64,000 bases of DNA from an uncultured Eubacteriales bacterium. GTDB taxonomy: Bacteria > Bacillota > Clostridia > Christensenellales > Aristaeellaceae. The translations under genes were made by a program, and so were the position numbers. A model generated the notes under the pieces. The model saw nothing but the letters and a program-made list of their open reading frames with translations. It was not told where the DNA came from and did not search any database. The stretch is from NCBI GenBank assembly GCA_900540045.1, contig UQEF01000002.1, positions 46,726-110,725 on the forward strand, in the 5' to 3' direction. Below, piece by piece: positions 1 to 8,609 of this stretch (its first letter is position 1; the number at the start of each line of letters is the position of its first letter).

Positions 1-404
1 AGGGTAAAGGTGATCTGCGTGCAAAGCTCCAGAAAAACCGCCGCCAGCGCAAGCGCGCCTACCGTCCCCATCCACAACGGTTTGTCCCGATTGACAAAGC
101 ACTGCATCACACTTTTGAAAATCATCCAGCACGACAGGCATAACAGCGCAATCTGCACGATGGAAAACCACGCCACCGTCGGAAATGCCTTGGCCAGCCA
201 ATAGATGGGCCAGGCCAGCAAACCGTGGATAAAGATCTGGAAATGAGCGGGTTCGCCCGTTTCATAGCCCATGAAGGAGCGCAGAATGCTGATATCGTCG
301 TTCTGGCTGTAACGCCAGTCCAGGAAAAAGGCGATGAAAAGAAACAGACCGGCCGTAATGGCCAGGGAAATCAGCCAGGCCAGCCGTCGATTGCGGACGC
401 GCAT
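1..404 (-). CDS. Polytopic GT-C-like membrane protein, 5' part only
   Basis: The gene starts at the ATG at 402-404 behind a CAGGAGGGATT ribosome binding site (410-420) and runs off the left edge, so only about 134 residues are seen. A membrane segment at residues 9-28 is followed by an extracytoplasmic loop with the acidic motif SQNDDISILRSFMGYE, then further hydrophobic helices. This motif and the layout match the 562-residue protein at 58729-60417 (NSDDFLMVRTFLGFE), so the two are paralogues. Acidic pairs in the first outer loop are typical of GT-C glycosyltransferases that use lipid-linked sugars. That role is inferred. It lies downstream of an amino-sugar cassette and a lipid-sugar GT2 gene, which fits. 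Confidence 0.7.
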   Translation of the reverse strand, partial: MRVRNRRLAWLISLAITAGLFLFIAFFLDWRYSQNDDISILRSFMGYETGEPAHFQIFIHGLLAWPIYWLAKAFPTVAWFSIVQIALLCLSCWMIFKSVMQCFVNRDKPLWMGTVGALALAAVFLELCTQITFT

Positions 405-738
405 CTTACAATCCCTCCTGATTCATCTGTTGGGGAAGATAAAGCCGAAAAAAAGGAGCCAAAGCCGTTTTCTCCGCATGCGGACCCTTCAATGAATCTG
501 GGAGGCGGGTCCACCGTCGTGGCGGCGTACAGGCGCGGAGAGGTGCCGGCGCAAACAAAGCGCCCGGCCGGAGCGGGCTTTACGCCCCGGCAAAGCGCTG
601 CATGATCGGTTTTTGGCGCGCAGGAAAGACCGGGCAGCAAAACGCCCGCCCCCTTCCGATAAACCACCCTGCTTCCGGCACGGTCAAGGCAAGCCGATGA
701 AGCGCCCGGCCGACAGAGGGCTCCCGTGCGGCGCGCGG
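405..738. other. Intergenic stretch without a recognised gene
   Basis: The 334 bases separate the GT2 gene from the membrane protein downstream. Open frames exist on both strands, but their products are rich in Arg, Cys, Gly and Pro without family features, and the minus-strand one would overlap the start of the next gene. A GC-rich inverted repeat near 556-598 followed on the minus strand by CTTTGTTT could be a weak terminator for the GT2 operon. No clear promoter was found. Confidence 0.4.
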
Positions 739-1695
739 TCATACGCGTCCCTCCTGTTCGCCATCATCCTTCTGGCCGTCGGCAATCTCCACCAGATACG
801 GAGGACGGCGGCGAGAAGCATCAAAGGTGCGCCAAAGATAGGCGCCCAAAAGCCCCAGCGTCATCATAACCACGCCGAAGCTGAGCAGCTGGAAGATGAA
901 CATCATGGTCCAGCCCGTCACATCAATGTGGCCCGTCAGCTTGGACACCAGTGCATCAATGGCCCAAATGACCGATCCGACCACAGACAAAAACCCAAGG
1001 CCGGTTACAATCGTAATGGGCAGGGTGGAGAAGCTGAAGAGCGTATCCGCCACCAGCCGAATTTTCTTTTTAAGCGTCCAGCGGCTTTTTCCGATCTTCC
1101 GCTCGCGGCGGATATAGGTCACCACGCCCGTTTTGAAGCCGCTCCAGAGAATCTGGCCGGTCAGTGCGCTATTGGGCTCGTCCATGCGCTTGAGCACTTC
1201 GATGACCCGGCGGTCCAGCAAAAAGACGTCAAACCCCTTCTTTGGCATGCCGGGAAGGGCAAATTTGCGGGTCATGGCATAGTACAGGTCCGCAAAGAAC
1301 TCCTGAGAACGGCTTTCCTCCCGCCCCTCGCGCACAGCCAGCACCACGTTATTGCCGCTTTGCCAGCTGCGGTACATGTCCAGCAGCATCTCGCTGGGTT
1401 CCTGCAGATCCGCGGCCTTGACCACGGCGCAGTCGCCCGTTGCGTTGACCAGGCCGCACAGGGTGGCCGCATCGCTGCCAAAATTGCGGGAAAGGTGGAA
1501 GATGCGGATGCGGGCGTCCTTCCTGGCCAACTCCCGCATCACCTGATAGCTGTTGTCTCCGCTGCCGTCGTCGACAAAAATCACCTCTATGTCGAAATCC
1601 GCCGCGTCCAGCACCTTTGCCTTGAGGTCCTCATACAGCGGAGGCAGGTTTTCAGCGTTGTAATACACAGGCACCACGATGCTCATCTTAGGCAC
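739..1695 (-). CDS. Family 2 glycosyltransferase, GtrB/DPM1-like
   Basis: This 318-residue protein has an N-terminal GT2 catalytic domain beginning SIVVPVYYN, with the nucleotide-binding VDDGS motif near residue 40 and the motif KAADLQEP, a variant of the usual DADLQDP. Two membrane helices follow at about 224-250 and 262-289, and the tail is cytoplasmic and charged. This is the layout of enzymes that move a sugar from a nucleotide donor to polyprenyl phosphate at the inner membrane face. It overlaps the end of the ketoisomerase gene by 8 bases, so the genes are translationally close. The likely product is a lipid-linked sugar for a surface polymer; the sugar identity is inferred from neighbours only. 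Confidence 0.88.
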   Translation of the reverse strand: MPKMSIVVPVYYNAENLPPLYEDLKAKVLDAADFDIEVIFVDDGSGDNSYQVMRELARKDARIRIFHLSRNFGSDAATLCGLVNATGDCAVVKAADLQEPSEMLLDMYRSWQSGNNVVLAVREGREESRSQEFFADLYYAMTRKFALPGMPKKGFDVFLLDRRVIEVLKRMDEPNSALTGQILWSGFKTGVVTYIRRERKIGKSRWTLKKKIRLVADTLFSFSTLPITIVTGLGFLSVVGSVIWAIDALVSKLTGHIDVTGWTMMFIFQLLSFGVVMMTLGLLGAYLWRTFDASRRRPPYLVEIADGQKDDGEQEGRV

Positions 1696-2104
1696 GGCCG
1701 TTTACCTCCCGCACGAACGCGTCGTAATCACGGATGTATTCCGCCGCGTCATAGGGCTCGTTGGACAGCACCAGCAATACCGAATCGGGCGAAAAATCGT
1801 ACATGTCCTTCCAGACCATTCTGGGCAGATAGAGTCCCGTATGCGGCCGGTTGATGGAAAAGACCGCCTCGTTGCCCGCGCCGTCACGCACGCGCACCTT
1901 GCTCTGCCCCGCTACGTTGATGAGCACAAATTCGCTCCTTCGATTGGCATGGCAGCCGCGGACCACGTCGGCGTCGCTACCGTAGATGTAAAACACGCGC
2001 TTGATCTCAAAGGGAATATCCTTCATGCCCTCGACCACCACCAGGTGGCCGCGCTCATCGCCATGCTGGGCAAATTCCAGCATACGGACCGAATCGGTGC
2101 GCAT
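1688..2104 (-). CDS. FdtA/QdtA-like dTDP-sugar 3,4-ketoisomerase (cupin)
   Basis: The 138-residue cupin fits the WxcM-like/FdtA family, which moves the keto group of dTDP-4-keto-6-deoxyglucose from C4 to C3 before 3-transamination. The family core RGxHAxR is present as RGCHANRR at residues 49-56. His52 is kept, but the second histidine of the usual RGxHAH motif is Asn54. It sits between an acyltransferase and a GT2 gene and close to a DegT aminotransferase, the expected order for a 3-acylamino-3,6-dideoxyhexose pathway. The dTDP-glucose genes (rmlA, rmlB) are not in the window. The Asn substitution leaves open whether the reaction is the standard one. Confidence 0.8.
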   Translation of the reverse strand: MRTDSVRMLEFAQHGDERGHLVVVEGMKDIPFEIKRVFYIYGSDADVVRGCHANRRSEFVLINVAGQSKVRVRDGAGNEAVFSINRPHTGLYLPRMVWKDMYDFSPDSVLLVLSNEPYDAAEYIRDYDAFVREVNGRA

Positions 2105-2107
2105 GGT

Positions 2108-3112
2108 TCATTCCTCCCGGTACACTTTGGTATAGATGCGGTTGAGCGAATGGAGGGCGCCATATCCCTCCTTGTTTTGAATCAGGCCGGTATTGAGCAC
2201 ACGGCCCCGGTCGTGCGTACTGGTGCCGAAGGAGACGCATCTGGCTCCCAGGTTCAGCCCTGCGCGCACTACGCTGTCATACAGGTAGGTGGAGGGGACG
2301 CAGCCTTTAAGCGGTGCGGTGGCCAGGTACTGTGTATGCAGAACGCGCGCCTGACAGAACCAGAACAGGCACGCGCCCGCCACCATTTCACCCTCCGGCG
2401 TGAACACGCCCAGAAAACGCGCCTCATCGCACAGCCGCACGTCATGGAAATCCACCAGCTCATTGAGCGTATGCACGGGTGCGGCGTCAAATTTTCGAAG
2501 GTTCTGGCACAGCAGGTTGTAAAAGACCGATAGCTCATCGTGCGTATGTAGGGGACGGTCGATCAGGCCGGCCTTGACGCATTTTTTCAGGTCGTAGCGC
2601 TTGTTGAAGCTGTAAGCGGCCACCAGCTCCTCATGGGAGCGGCCTTCCACGGGAACATAGGCCGCGATTTCCAGTTCGTCGGTATAGCCTGCATGATAAA
2701 GCGCGTATTGCAGCACATCGGTGGGATGCGTGCTGAACAGGTCGCTGGTGAGCTTGAGCTCCGCCGCTGTAAAACCCTGTCCGAGCCAGTACGCGTCCAG
2801 TTGCTCCATCAGCGCTACCAGCCGCGGCGCGCGCAGCAGCGTAGGCGCGATCACCAGCCCGCCGAAGGTGCTGCCGGGGTGGGAGCGCAGCATGGCGCTT
2901 CCCCCCACCATCTGCGCGGCGGCGGGGCATACGGCTACCAGCTCCTGCCCGTCCAGCACCATCAGGGACGCGTCCTCAAACCGTCCCCTGGGATGATAAT
3001 TCAAAAACCGGCGCGTCTGTAAAAAGGTGCCGTTCATGGACCCTTTCATCACGAAGCGGTCCCATCGTTCTTCCCACGAAGGATCGTAGGGCAAGAGGTG
3101 AAATGTCTCCAT
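2108..3112 (-). CDS. GNAT-fold N-acyltransferase, BioF2/FemAB-like
   Basis: The 334-residue protein resembles BioF2-like (Acetyltransf_6) proteins with a FemAB-type double GNAT fold. Such enzymes often accompany nucleotide-aminosugar genes and acylate the amino group. Recognisable parts are the central stretch YSFNKRYDLKKCVKAG (about residues 168-183), typical of FemAB-like acyl acceptor domains, and the C-terminal VSFGTSTHD segment. There is no signal peptide. It starts 9 bases after the aminotransferase stop and ends 3 bases before the ketoisomerase start, so the operon is tight. The acyl donor cannot be told from the sequence. Confidence 0.75.
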   Translation of the reverse strand: METFHLLPYDPSWEERWDRFVMKGSMNGTFLQTRRFLNYHPRGRFEDASLMVLDGQELVAVCPAAAQMVGGSAMLRSHPGSTFGGLVIAPTLLRAPRLVALMEQLDAYWLGQGFTAAELKLTSDLFSTHPTDVLQYALYHAGYTDELEIAAYVPVEGRSHEELVAAYSFNKRYDLKKCVKAGLIDRPLHTHDELSVFYNLLCQNLRKFDAAPVHTLNELVDFHDVRLCDEARFLGVFTPEGEMVAGACLFWFCQARVLHTQYLATAPLKGCVPSTYLYDSVVRAGLNLGARCVSFGTSTHDRGRVLNTGLIQNKEGYGALHSLNRIYTKVYREE

Positions 3113-3121
3113 GGCTCTCCT

Positions 3122-4231
3122 TTATGGACGGAAACGGTTGATGGTATCGATCACGAAGGCCTGCTCGTCCTCGCGCAGGCCGTTGAACATGGGCAGGCTG
3201 AGCACCTCACGGGCATTTTTCTCCGTGATGGGGAAATCTCCCTCGTGATAACCCAGATACAGGTAGGCTTCGCTCAGATGCGGCGGAATAGGATAATGAA
3301 TTTCGCTGCCGATGCCGTTTTCCGCAAGCCACGCCTTGAGCGCGTCGCGATGCGGGCTGTGGATGACGAACTGGTGCCATGTGCTTGTCACGCCCGGGCG
3401 CACCTTGGGCAAAGTGAGAAAAGCGGTATCGAGCCCCTCCTGATAGCGCCGCGCAATCTCACGGCGCTCCTGATTCAGCTCCTCCAGAAATCCCAGCTTG
3501 ACATGCAATAGCCCGGCCTGAATCTCGTCCAGGCGGCTGTTGGCGCCCACAACTTCATTGTGATACTTGACGCGGCTGCCGTAGTTGCGCAGCGCGCGGC
3601 ACCGACCTGCGAGTTCCTCGTCGTCGGTCACGATGCATCCCCCGTCACCGAAAGCGCCCAGACCCTTGGTGGGATAGAAGCTGAAGCAGCCGATATCGCC
3701 AAACGTGCCGGATTGTTTCCCGTGAAACAGTGTGCCGTGGCTTTGTGCACAGTCCTCCACCAGCCGAAGCCCGTATTTACGGACGATCTGGCAGATTGCA
3801 TCCATATCGCAGGTCTGGCCAAAGAGGTGAACAGCCAGAATGGCCTTTGTTGCGGGGGTGACAGCGGCCTCGATGCGGCCGGCGTCGATGTTGTCATATT
3901 CATCCGGCTCGACGAACACAGGCGAGGCGCCGTTGATGGTGATGCCCATCACGCAGGCGATGTATGCGTTCGCGCAGACGATGACCTCATCCCCCGGCCC
4001 GATACCCAGCAGCCGAAAAGCCATCCACAGCGAATCCAGTCCGCTGGCAAGCCCCACGCAGCAACGCGCTCCCAGATAGGCGGCAAACGCCTGCTCAAAG
4101 GCGGATACCTCCTTGCCAAGGATGTACCAGCCGCTGCGAAGCACCTCCAGCGCCTTTTGCTCGTAAGCATCGGCGTGCAGCTCAAAGGGCCGCTTGAGGT
4201 CGTTTGCGGGAATGGTAACTGCCTGCGTCAT
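3122..4231 (-). CDS. DegT/DnrJ/EryC1 PLP aminotransferase (FdtB/QdtB-like)
   Basis: The 369-residue protein belongs to the DegT/DnrJ/EryC1/StrS sugar aminotransferases. The PLP lysine is Lys189 in FSFYPTKGLGAFGDGG, and the cofactor-binding acidic residue is Asp160 in VEDCAQSHG. With the FdtA-like isomerase and the acyltransferase that follow, the simplest reading is 3-amination of dTDP-3-keto-6-deoxyhexose to give the precursor of a Fuc3NAc- or Qui3NAc-type sugar. It is the first gene of the minus-strand operon and is driven by a promoter at 4267-4294. Confidence 0.88.
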   Translation of the reverse strand: MTQAVTIPANDLKRPFELHADAYEQKALEVLRSGWYILGKEVSAFEQAFAAYLGARCCVGLASGLDSLWMAFRLLGIGPGDEVIVCANAYIACVMGITINGASPVFVEPDEYDNIDAGRIEAAVTPATKAILAVHLFGQTCDMDAICQIVRKYGLRLVEDCAQSHGTLFHGKQSGTFGDIGCFSFYPTKGLGAFGDGGCIVTDDEELAGRCRALRNYGSRVKYHNEVVGANSRLDEIQAGLLHVKLGFLEELNQERREIARRYQEGLDTAFLTLPKVRPGVTSTWHQFVIHSPHRDALKAWLAENGIGSEIHYPIPPHLSEAYLYLGYHEGDFPITEKNAREVLSLPMFNGLREDEQAFVIDTINRFRP

Positions 4232-4266
4232 AAAGCACGCTCCCCATCGACATCAAATTCCCTTTC

Positions 4267-4294
4267 ATTATAATGGTTCCACGGGGATTGTCAA
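4267..4294 (-). promoter_or_regulatory. Promoter of the amino-sugar operon
   Basis: Read on the minus strand, TTGACA (4289-4294) lies 16 bases before TATAAT (4267-4272), both perfect consensus hexamers. The -35 box overlaps that of the divergent promoter for the gtrA-like gene. Confidence 0.85.
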
Positions 4295-4316
4295 CAAGGG
4301 CCCTTTGCGGTACAAT
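4288..4316 (+). promoter_or_regulatory. Promoter of the gtrA-like gene
   Basis: TTGTCA (4288-4293), a 17-base spacer and TACAAT (4311-4316). The -35 region is shared, base for base, with the promoter of the divergent operon, so RNA polymerase probably cannot occupy both at once. Confidence 0.85.
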
Positions 4317-4355
4317 GGCACAAGCATGCCCGCCCGGCGGGAGAGGGAGGCCCCC

Positions 4356-4796
4356 ATGGAACGTCTTTTCGCCCTTTGGAACCAGGCGATGCAAAAGCCA
4401 TGGATCGCCAAATGCTGGCAATTTATCAAATTCGGCATCGTAGGCGTGTCCAACACGCTGATCTCGCTGGCGGTCTATCAGCTCGCACTAAACGCGCTGG
4501 GGCTGCACTATCTGGCCGCCAACGCGCTGGGACTGGTCATCAGCGTGGTCAACGCCTACTACTGGAACAACCGCTGCGTGTTCGGCGGCGGTCAAAAACG
4601 GCCGTTTTTGAAACATGTGGCGCTGTATTTCAAATCGCTGACAGCCTACGGGGGTACCTTCGTGCTGGACTCCCTGCTGCTGGTTTTCTGGGTGGAGGCG
4701 ATTGGCATCCCGGAGGTGCTTGCGCCTGTGCTCAACCTGTGCATCACCATTCCGCTGAATTTTTTTATTAACAAATACTGGACCTTCCGTCGTTAG
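4356..4796 (+). CDS. GtrA-family four-helix membrane protein
   Basis: The 146-residue protein has four hydrophobic helices and the GtrA hallmarks FIKFGIVGVSNTLIS near residue 25, NAYYWNNRCVF in the middle and NFFINKYWTFRR at the C-terminus. GtrA-type proteins act with GtrB-like GT2 enzymes in lipid-linked sugar transfer or flipping across the membrane. The start chosen is the ATG at 4356, preceded by GAGAGGGAGG. A longer frame reaches back to 4194 but would overlap the promoter. It is transcribed away from the amino-sugar operon, whose GT2 is the likely partner. Confidence 0.88.
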   Translation: MERLFALWNQAMQKPWIAKCWQFIKFGIVGVSNTLISLAVYQLALNALGLHYLAANALGLVISVVNAYYWNNRCVFGGGQKRPFLKHVALYFKSLTAYGGTFVLDSLLLVFWVEAIGIPEVLAPVLNLCITIPLNFFINKYWTFRR

Positions 4797-4803
4797 CAAA
4801 GCG

Positions 4804-4845
4804 CAAAAAAAGCCCCCAGCGAAGGATTTCTCTTCGCTGGGGGCT
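4804..4845 (-). terminator. Rho-independent terminator of clpB
   Basis: A 14-base inverted repeat (AGCCCCCAGCGAAG at 4811-4824, partner at 4832-4845) precedes a run of seven T on the minus strand, just after the clpB stop. It may also stop plus-strand transcripts of the gtrA-like gene, but no long T run follows on that side. Confidence 0.9.
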
Positions 4846-4849
4846 TGCC

Positions 4850-7471
4850 TTACGGCTGCATGGCCATGTTTTCCGCCGAGACTGTAAGCTCGCCGTTTGC
4901 GTCCACGTCCACCCGGACGGTCTGCCCGGGCAGCACGTCGCCGGCGACGATCTTACGGGCCAGCATGGTTTCCAGATGGCTCTGCATATAGCGCTTGAGC
5001 GGACGCGCACCATAGACCGGATCGAACCCCGCCTCCGCGATGGCGTTCACCGCCGCGTCGGAAAGCACCAGATCGATGTTCTTCTCATGCAGACGGCTGG
5101 CCAGATGACCCGCCAGCAGACAAACGATCTGAGCGATCTCGTCCTTTTCCAGGGGCTTATAGAACACGATGTCGTCGATACGGTTGAGGAACTCCGGACG
5201 GAACTGGGTACGAAGCAGCTGCATCACGCTGTCACGCGCGCTCTGGGTAATCTGCCCGTTTTCGATACCATCCAGCAGATACTGGCTGCCGAGGTTGGAG
5301 GTCATGATGATGATGGTGTTCTTGAAATCCACCGTGCGGCCCTGGCTGTCGGTGATGCGGCCGTCATCCAGCACCTGAAGCAGAATATTGAACACATCGG
5401 GATGCGCCTTTTCCACCTCGTCCAGAAGCACGACGCAATAGGGTTTGCGCCGCACGGCCTCGGTGAGCTGGCCGCCTTCCTCATAACCCACGTATCCCGG
5501 AGGTGCGCCGACCAGACGGCTGACGGAGAATTTCTCCATGTACTCGCTCATATCGATACGCACCATGTTCTTCTCATCGTCGAACAGGCTTTGGGCCAGC
5601 GCCTTGGCCAGCTCCGTCTTGCCTACGCCTGTCGGGCCCAGGAACAGGAAGGAGCCAATGGGGCGGTTTTCATCCGATATACCGGCACGGCTGCGCAGGA
5701 TGGCTTCGGAAACCTTCTGTACGGCCTCGTCCTGTCCGATCACGCGGCGGTGCAGCTCCTGAGGAAGCTGGAGCAGCTTCTCGCGCTCGCCTTCCTTGAG
5801 CTTGGTCACGGGAATGCCGGTCCAGCGGCTGACGATACGGGCGATCTCGTCATCGGTCACTTTGTCGCGCAGCAGGCTTTCGTCCCCCCGCTCGTGCTCG
5901 GCGATCTCCTCCTCCTTGGCCAGCTCGCTCTTGAGGCTGGGCAGCTTGCCATATTTCAGCTCGGCCGCTTTGCCCAGATCATAGGCGTGCTCGGCCTTCT
6001 GGATGTCGGCGTTCACCTGCTCGATCTGCTCGCGCAGCTTCTGCACCTTCTGGATAGCGGTCTTTTCGTTCTCCCAACGGGCCTTCATGGCATTGAAAGT
6101 TTCACGCTGCTGGGCAAGTTCTTTTTCCAGGATTTCCAGACGGCGGTGGCTGGCCTCGTCCTCTTCCTTTTTGAGTGCGGCCTGCTCAATTTCCAGCTGC
6201 ATGATCCGGCGCCTGACCTCGTCCAGCTCGGCAGGCATCGAGTCAATCTCCGTGCGGATCATGGCACAGGCCTCATCCACCAGGTCGATGGCCTTATCGG
6301 GCAGGAAACGGTCGGTGATATAACGGTTGGACAGCGTAGCCGCGGCGATCAGCGCGCCGTCGGTGATCTTCACGCCGTGGAACACTTCATAACGTTCCTT
6401 GAGGCCACGCAGGATGGAGATGGTATCGGCCACAGTGGGTTCGGTCACCAGCACGGGCTGGAAACGACGCTCCAAAGCGGCGTCCTTTTCGATGTATTTG
6501 CGGTATTCGTCCAGCGTCGTCGCACCGATGAGGTGAAGCTCACCGCGCGCCAGCATGGGCTTGAGCAGGTTGCCCGCGTCCATGGAGCCTTCGGTCTTGC
6601 CAGCGCCCACAATGGTATGAAGCTCGTCGATGAAGAGCAGAATCTTACCTTCGCTCTTTTTGATCTCGGCCAGCACCGCCTTGAGACGCTCTTCAAATTC
6701 GCCACGGTACTTCGCGCCAGCGATCAGGCTGCCCATATCCAGGCAGAATACCGTGCGGTCTTTCAGGGAATCAGGCACGTCGCCGCGCACAATGCGCTGG
6801 GCCAGTCCCTCGGCAATGGCCGTTTTGCCCACGCCGGGCTCACCGATCAGCACCGGGTTATTCTTGGTCTTACGGGTAAGAATGCGGATAACGCTGCGAA
6901 TTTCGTTGTCACGGCCAATTACGGGGTCCAGCTTCTGATTGCGGGCTTCCGCAGTCAGATCCTGGCCATACTTGGCCAGCGCGTCATAGGTTTCCTCCGG
7001 GTTCTCACTGCTGACGCGCGCATTGCCGCGCACGCTCTGCAAAGCAGGCAAAAAGCTCTTTTCGTCGATCGCATACCCACGCCACAGGTCAGCCATGGCG
7101 CGCGTAGGCTTCTCCAACAGACCCAGAAAAAGGTGCTCAACGCTCAGATATTCATCCTTCATTCGCTGCGCAAGGTCACGCGCCGCGACCAGCGCCTTTT
7201 CCACATCATTGGAAATATAGATTTTATCGGGTTCCCGTCCGCCGCCCGTCACCTTGGGCAGGCGAGCGATCATCGTCTCCAGGCGGGAAGCAATCTCCTG
7301 CGGCCGCTTGCCCATCTTGGTCAAAAGCTGAGGGATCAGCCCCTGCGCGTCCGAAAGAAGCGCGTAAGCCAGATGCTCCTGGGTGACCTCCTGGTTCTGG
7401 TATTCAATGGTTAACTGCTGCGCGGCGGCCAGCGCCTCGCGGCTTTTCTCCGTAAACTGTTGATTGGTCAT
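4850..7471 (-). CDS. clpB: ATP-dependent disaggregase ClpB
   Basis: The 873-residue protein has all parts of ClpB/Hsp104: an N-terminal repeat domain (about 1-145), a first AAA+ module with Walker A GEPGVGKT near residue 208, a coiled-coil middle domain of charged repeats (about 400-530), and a second AAA+ module with GPTGVGKT near residue 605. The pore loop [10 protein letters not shown] is present, as is the second-module GYVGYEEGG loop. It rescues aggregated proteins with DnaK in the cytoplasm. The gene is monocistronic between its own promoter and terminator. A CtsR-type operator covers the start of transcription, so heat-shock induction is likely. Confidence 0.98.
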   Translation of the reverse strand: MTNQQFTEKSREALAAAQQLTIEYQNQEVTQEHLAYALLSDAQGLIPQLLTKMGKRPQEIASRLETMIARLPKVTGGGREPDKIYISNDVEKALVAARDLAQRMKDEYLSVEHLFLGLLEKPTRAMADLWRGYAIDEKSFLPALQSVRGNARVSSENPEETYDALAKYGQDLTAEARNQKLDPVIGRDNEIRSVIRILTRKTKNNPVLIGEPGVGKTAIAEGLAQRIVRGDVPDSLKDRTVFCLDMGSLIAGAKYRGEFEERLKAVLAEIKKSEGKILLFIDELHTIVGAGKTEGSMDAGNLLKPMLARGELHLIGATTLDEYRKYIEKDAALERRFQPVLVTEPTVADTISILRGLKERYEVFHGVKITDGALIAAATLSNRYITDRFLPDKAIDLVDEACAMIRTEIDSMPAELDEVRRRIMQLEIEQAALKKEEDEASHRRLEILEKELAQQRETFNAMKARWENEKTAIQKVQKLREQIEQVNADIQKAEHAYDLGKAAELKYGKLPSLKSELAKEEEIAEHERGDESLLRDKVTDDEIARIVSRWTGIPVTKLKEGEREKLLQLPQELHRRVIGQDEAVQKVSEAILRSRAGISDENRPIGSFLFLGPTGVGKTELAKALAQSLFDDEKNMVRIDMSEYMEKFSVSRLVGAPPGYVGYEEGGQLTEAVRRKPYCVVLLDEVEKAHPDVFNILLQVLDDGRITDSQGRTVDFKNTIIIMTSNLGSQYLLDGIENGQITQSARDSVMQLLRTQFRPEFLNRIDDIVFYKPLEKDEIAQIVCLLAGHLASRLHEKNIDLVLSDAAVNAIAEAGFDPVYGARPLKRYMQSHLETMLARKIVAGDVLPGQTVRVDVDANGELTVSAENMAMQP

Positions 7472-7528
7472 ATCAAATGCCTCCTTTTTTCAGGGGGATA
7501 AAAAGTGGATTTTTGAAGATCAAGGATT

Positions 7529-7545
7529 ATTGACTATCTTTGACC
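7529..7545 (-). promoter_or_regulatory. CtsR-type operator of clpB
   Basis: On the minus strand the sequence GGTCAAAGATAGTCAAT matches the CtsR heptad repeat (RGTCAAA, three bases, RGTCAAA) with one mismatch. A further degenerate heptad (TACAAAA) lies 3 bases upstream, making three phased half-sites. It sits directly after the -10 box, where binding would block initiation. No ctsR gene is in the window. Confidence 0.85.
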
Positions 7546-7554
7546 TTCTTTTGT

Positions 7555-7582
7555 AGTATAGCACGCTTTTGGCGCTTGTCAA
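7555..7582 (-). promoter_or_regulatory. Promoter of clpB
   Basis: Minus-strand TTGACA (7577-7582), a 16-base spacer and TATACT (7555-7560). The CtsR-like repeats begin at the -10 box and extend downstream. Confidence 0.85.
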
Positions 7583-7611
7583 TAGGGTAAACAAAAAAAG
7601 ATGGACGCATG

Positions 7612-7641
7612 CAAAAAAAATCGCGGCGCTGAAAGCACCGC
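7612..7641 (-). terminator. Terminator after the GT2 gene
   Basis: On the minus strand GCGGTGC and GCGCCGC (7623-7641) form a 7-bp stem with one G-U pair, followed by eight T (7613-7620). Confidence 0.8.
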
Positions 7642-7653
7642 ATATCCACAGGA

Positions 7654-8598
7654 TTACGTTGATTGGTCCTTGCCCACGACCTCCCGTGCGATATAAATAG
7701 GCCGTTTTTTGGTTTCCAGATAGGTTTTGCTCAAATACTGGCCCAGAATGCCCACGCAGAACAGCTGAATGCCTCCCAGCAGCAAAATGATGCAGATGGT
7801 AGCCGGAAAACCCGCCACGGGATCGCCCCAGATAAGGGTTTTGAAGAAAAAGAATAAAATCAGGATAAAGGCGACCACGCAGAACAGCACGCCCACCACC
7901 GAGGCGATGGCCAGCGGGAAGGTGGAAAAGCCGATGATGCCGTCGATGGAATACAAAAGCAGTTTCCAGAAGGACCATTTCGTCTCGCCCGCCACGCGGG
8001 CGACATTTTCATATTCCAGCCATTTGGTGCGGTAGCCCACCCAGCTGAAAATGCCCTTTGAAAAGCGGCTAACCTCCCGAAGGCTCAGAATGCTTTCGAC
8101 CATCTGACGGGTCATCATCCGAAAGTCGCGGGCGCCGTCCACGATTTCCGTCTTGGAAATGCGGTTGATCAGCCGGTAGAACATCCTGGCAAAGAAGCTG
8201 CGCACCTTCGGCTCCCCCGCGCGGGTCACGCGGCGGGTGGCCACGCAGTCATATCCCTCCTGACGGATGCCCTGCAGCATCTGCGGAAGAAGCGAGGGAG
8301 GGTCCTGCAAATCCACGTCCATGATGACCACATACTCTCCCACCGATGCCTCCATACCCGCATACATGGCGCTCTCCTTGCCGAAGTTGCGCGAAAAGGA
8401 AATATATTTCACCCGCGGATCCTGCTCGCGCAGGCGCTTGAGCTCATCCAGCGTTCCGTCGGTGCTGCCGTCGTCCACGAACCAGAATTCAAACGCCACA
8501 TCCATCCCAACCGTTTCCTTCAAAACTGCGCTGTAAAACAGAGGGATGGCTTCCTGCTCGTTCAGGCACGGCACCACGATGCTCAAGGTTTCCATCAT
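7654..8598 (-). CDS. Family 2 glycosyltransferase, GtrB/DPM1-like
   Basis: The 314-residue protein opens with LSIVVPCLNEQEAIP and has the GT2 motifs VDDGSTDGT (about residues 41-49) and MDVDLQDPP (about 93-101), so the metal-binding DXD is complete, unlike the GT2 at 739-1695. Two C-terminal membrane helices (about 226-255 and 262-288) precede a basic tail. It most likely makes polyprenyl-phosphate-linked sugar at the cytoplasmic membrane. It lies 11 bases downstream of a secreted-protein gene, in the same direction. The acceptor polymer is unknown. The open frame begins MMET; either Met could be used. Confidence 0.88.
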   Translation of the reverse strand: MMETLSIVVPCLNEQEAIPLFYSAVLKETVGMDVAFEFWFVDDGSTDGTLDELKRLREQDPRVKYISFSRNFGKESAMYAGMEASVGEYVVIMDVDLQDPPSLLPQMLQGIRQEGYDCVATRRVTRAGEPKVRSFFARMFYRLINRISKTEIVDGARDFRMMTRQMVESILSLREVSRFSKGIFSWVGYRTKWLEYENVARVAGETKWSFWKLLLYSIDGIIGFSTFPLAIASVVGVLFCVVAFILILFFFFKTLIWGDPVAGFPATICIILLLGGIQLFCVGILGQYLSKTYLETKKRPIYIAREVVGKDQST

Positions 8599-8609
8599 CC
8601 CGGCTCCCT

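Noticed and set aside
371-742. A 123-codon minus-strand frame after the GT2 gene
   Set aside because: Its product is rich in Arg, Cys, Gly and Pro with no family features, and it would overlap the start of the membrane protein at 402-404.
613-1854. A 413-codon plus-strand frame over the GT2 gene
   Set aside because: Its composition is Arg- and His-rich and it is antisense to a clear glycosyltransferase.
4976-7414. A very long plus-strand frame of 812 codons
   Set aside because: It is the antisense shadow of clpB; the clpB protein is complete and its motifs are on the other strand.
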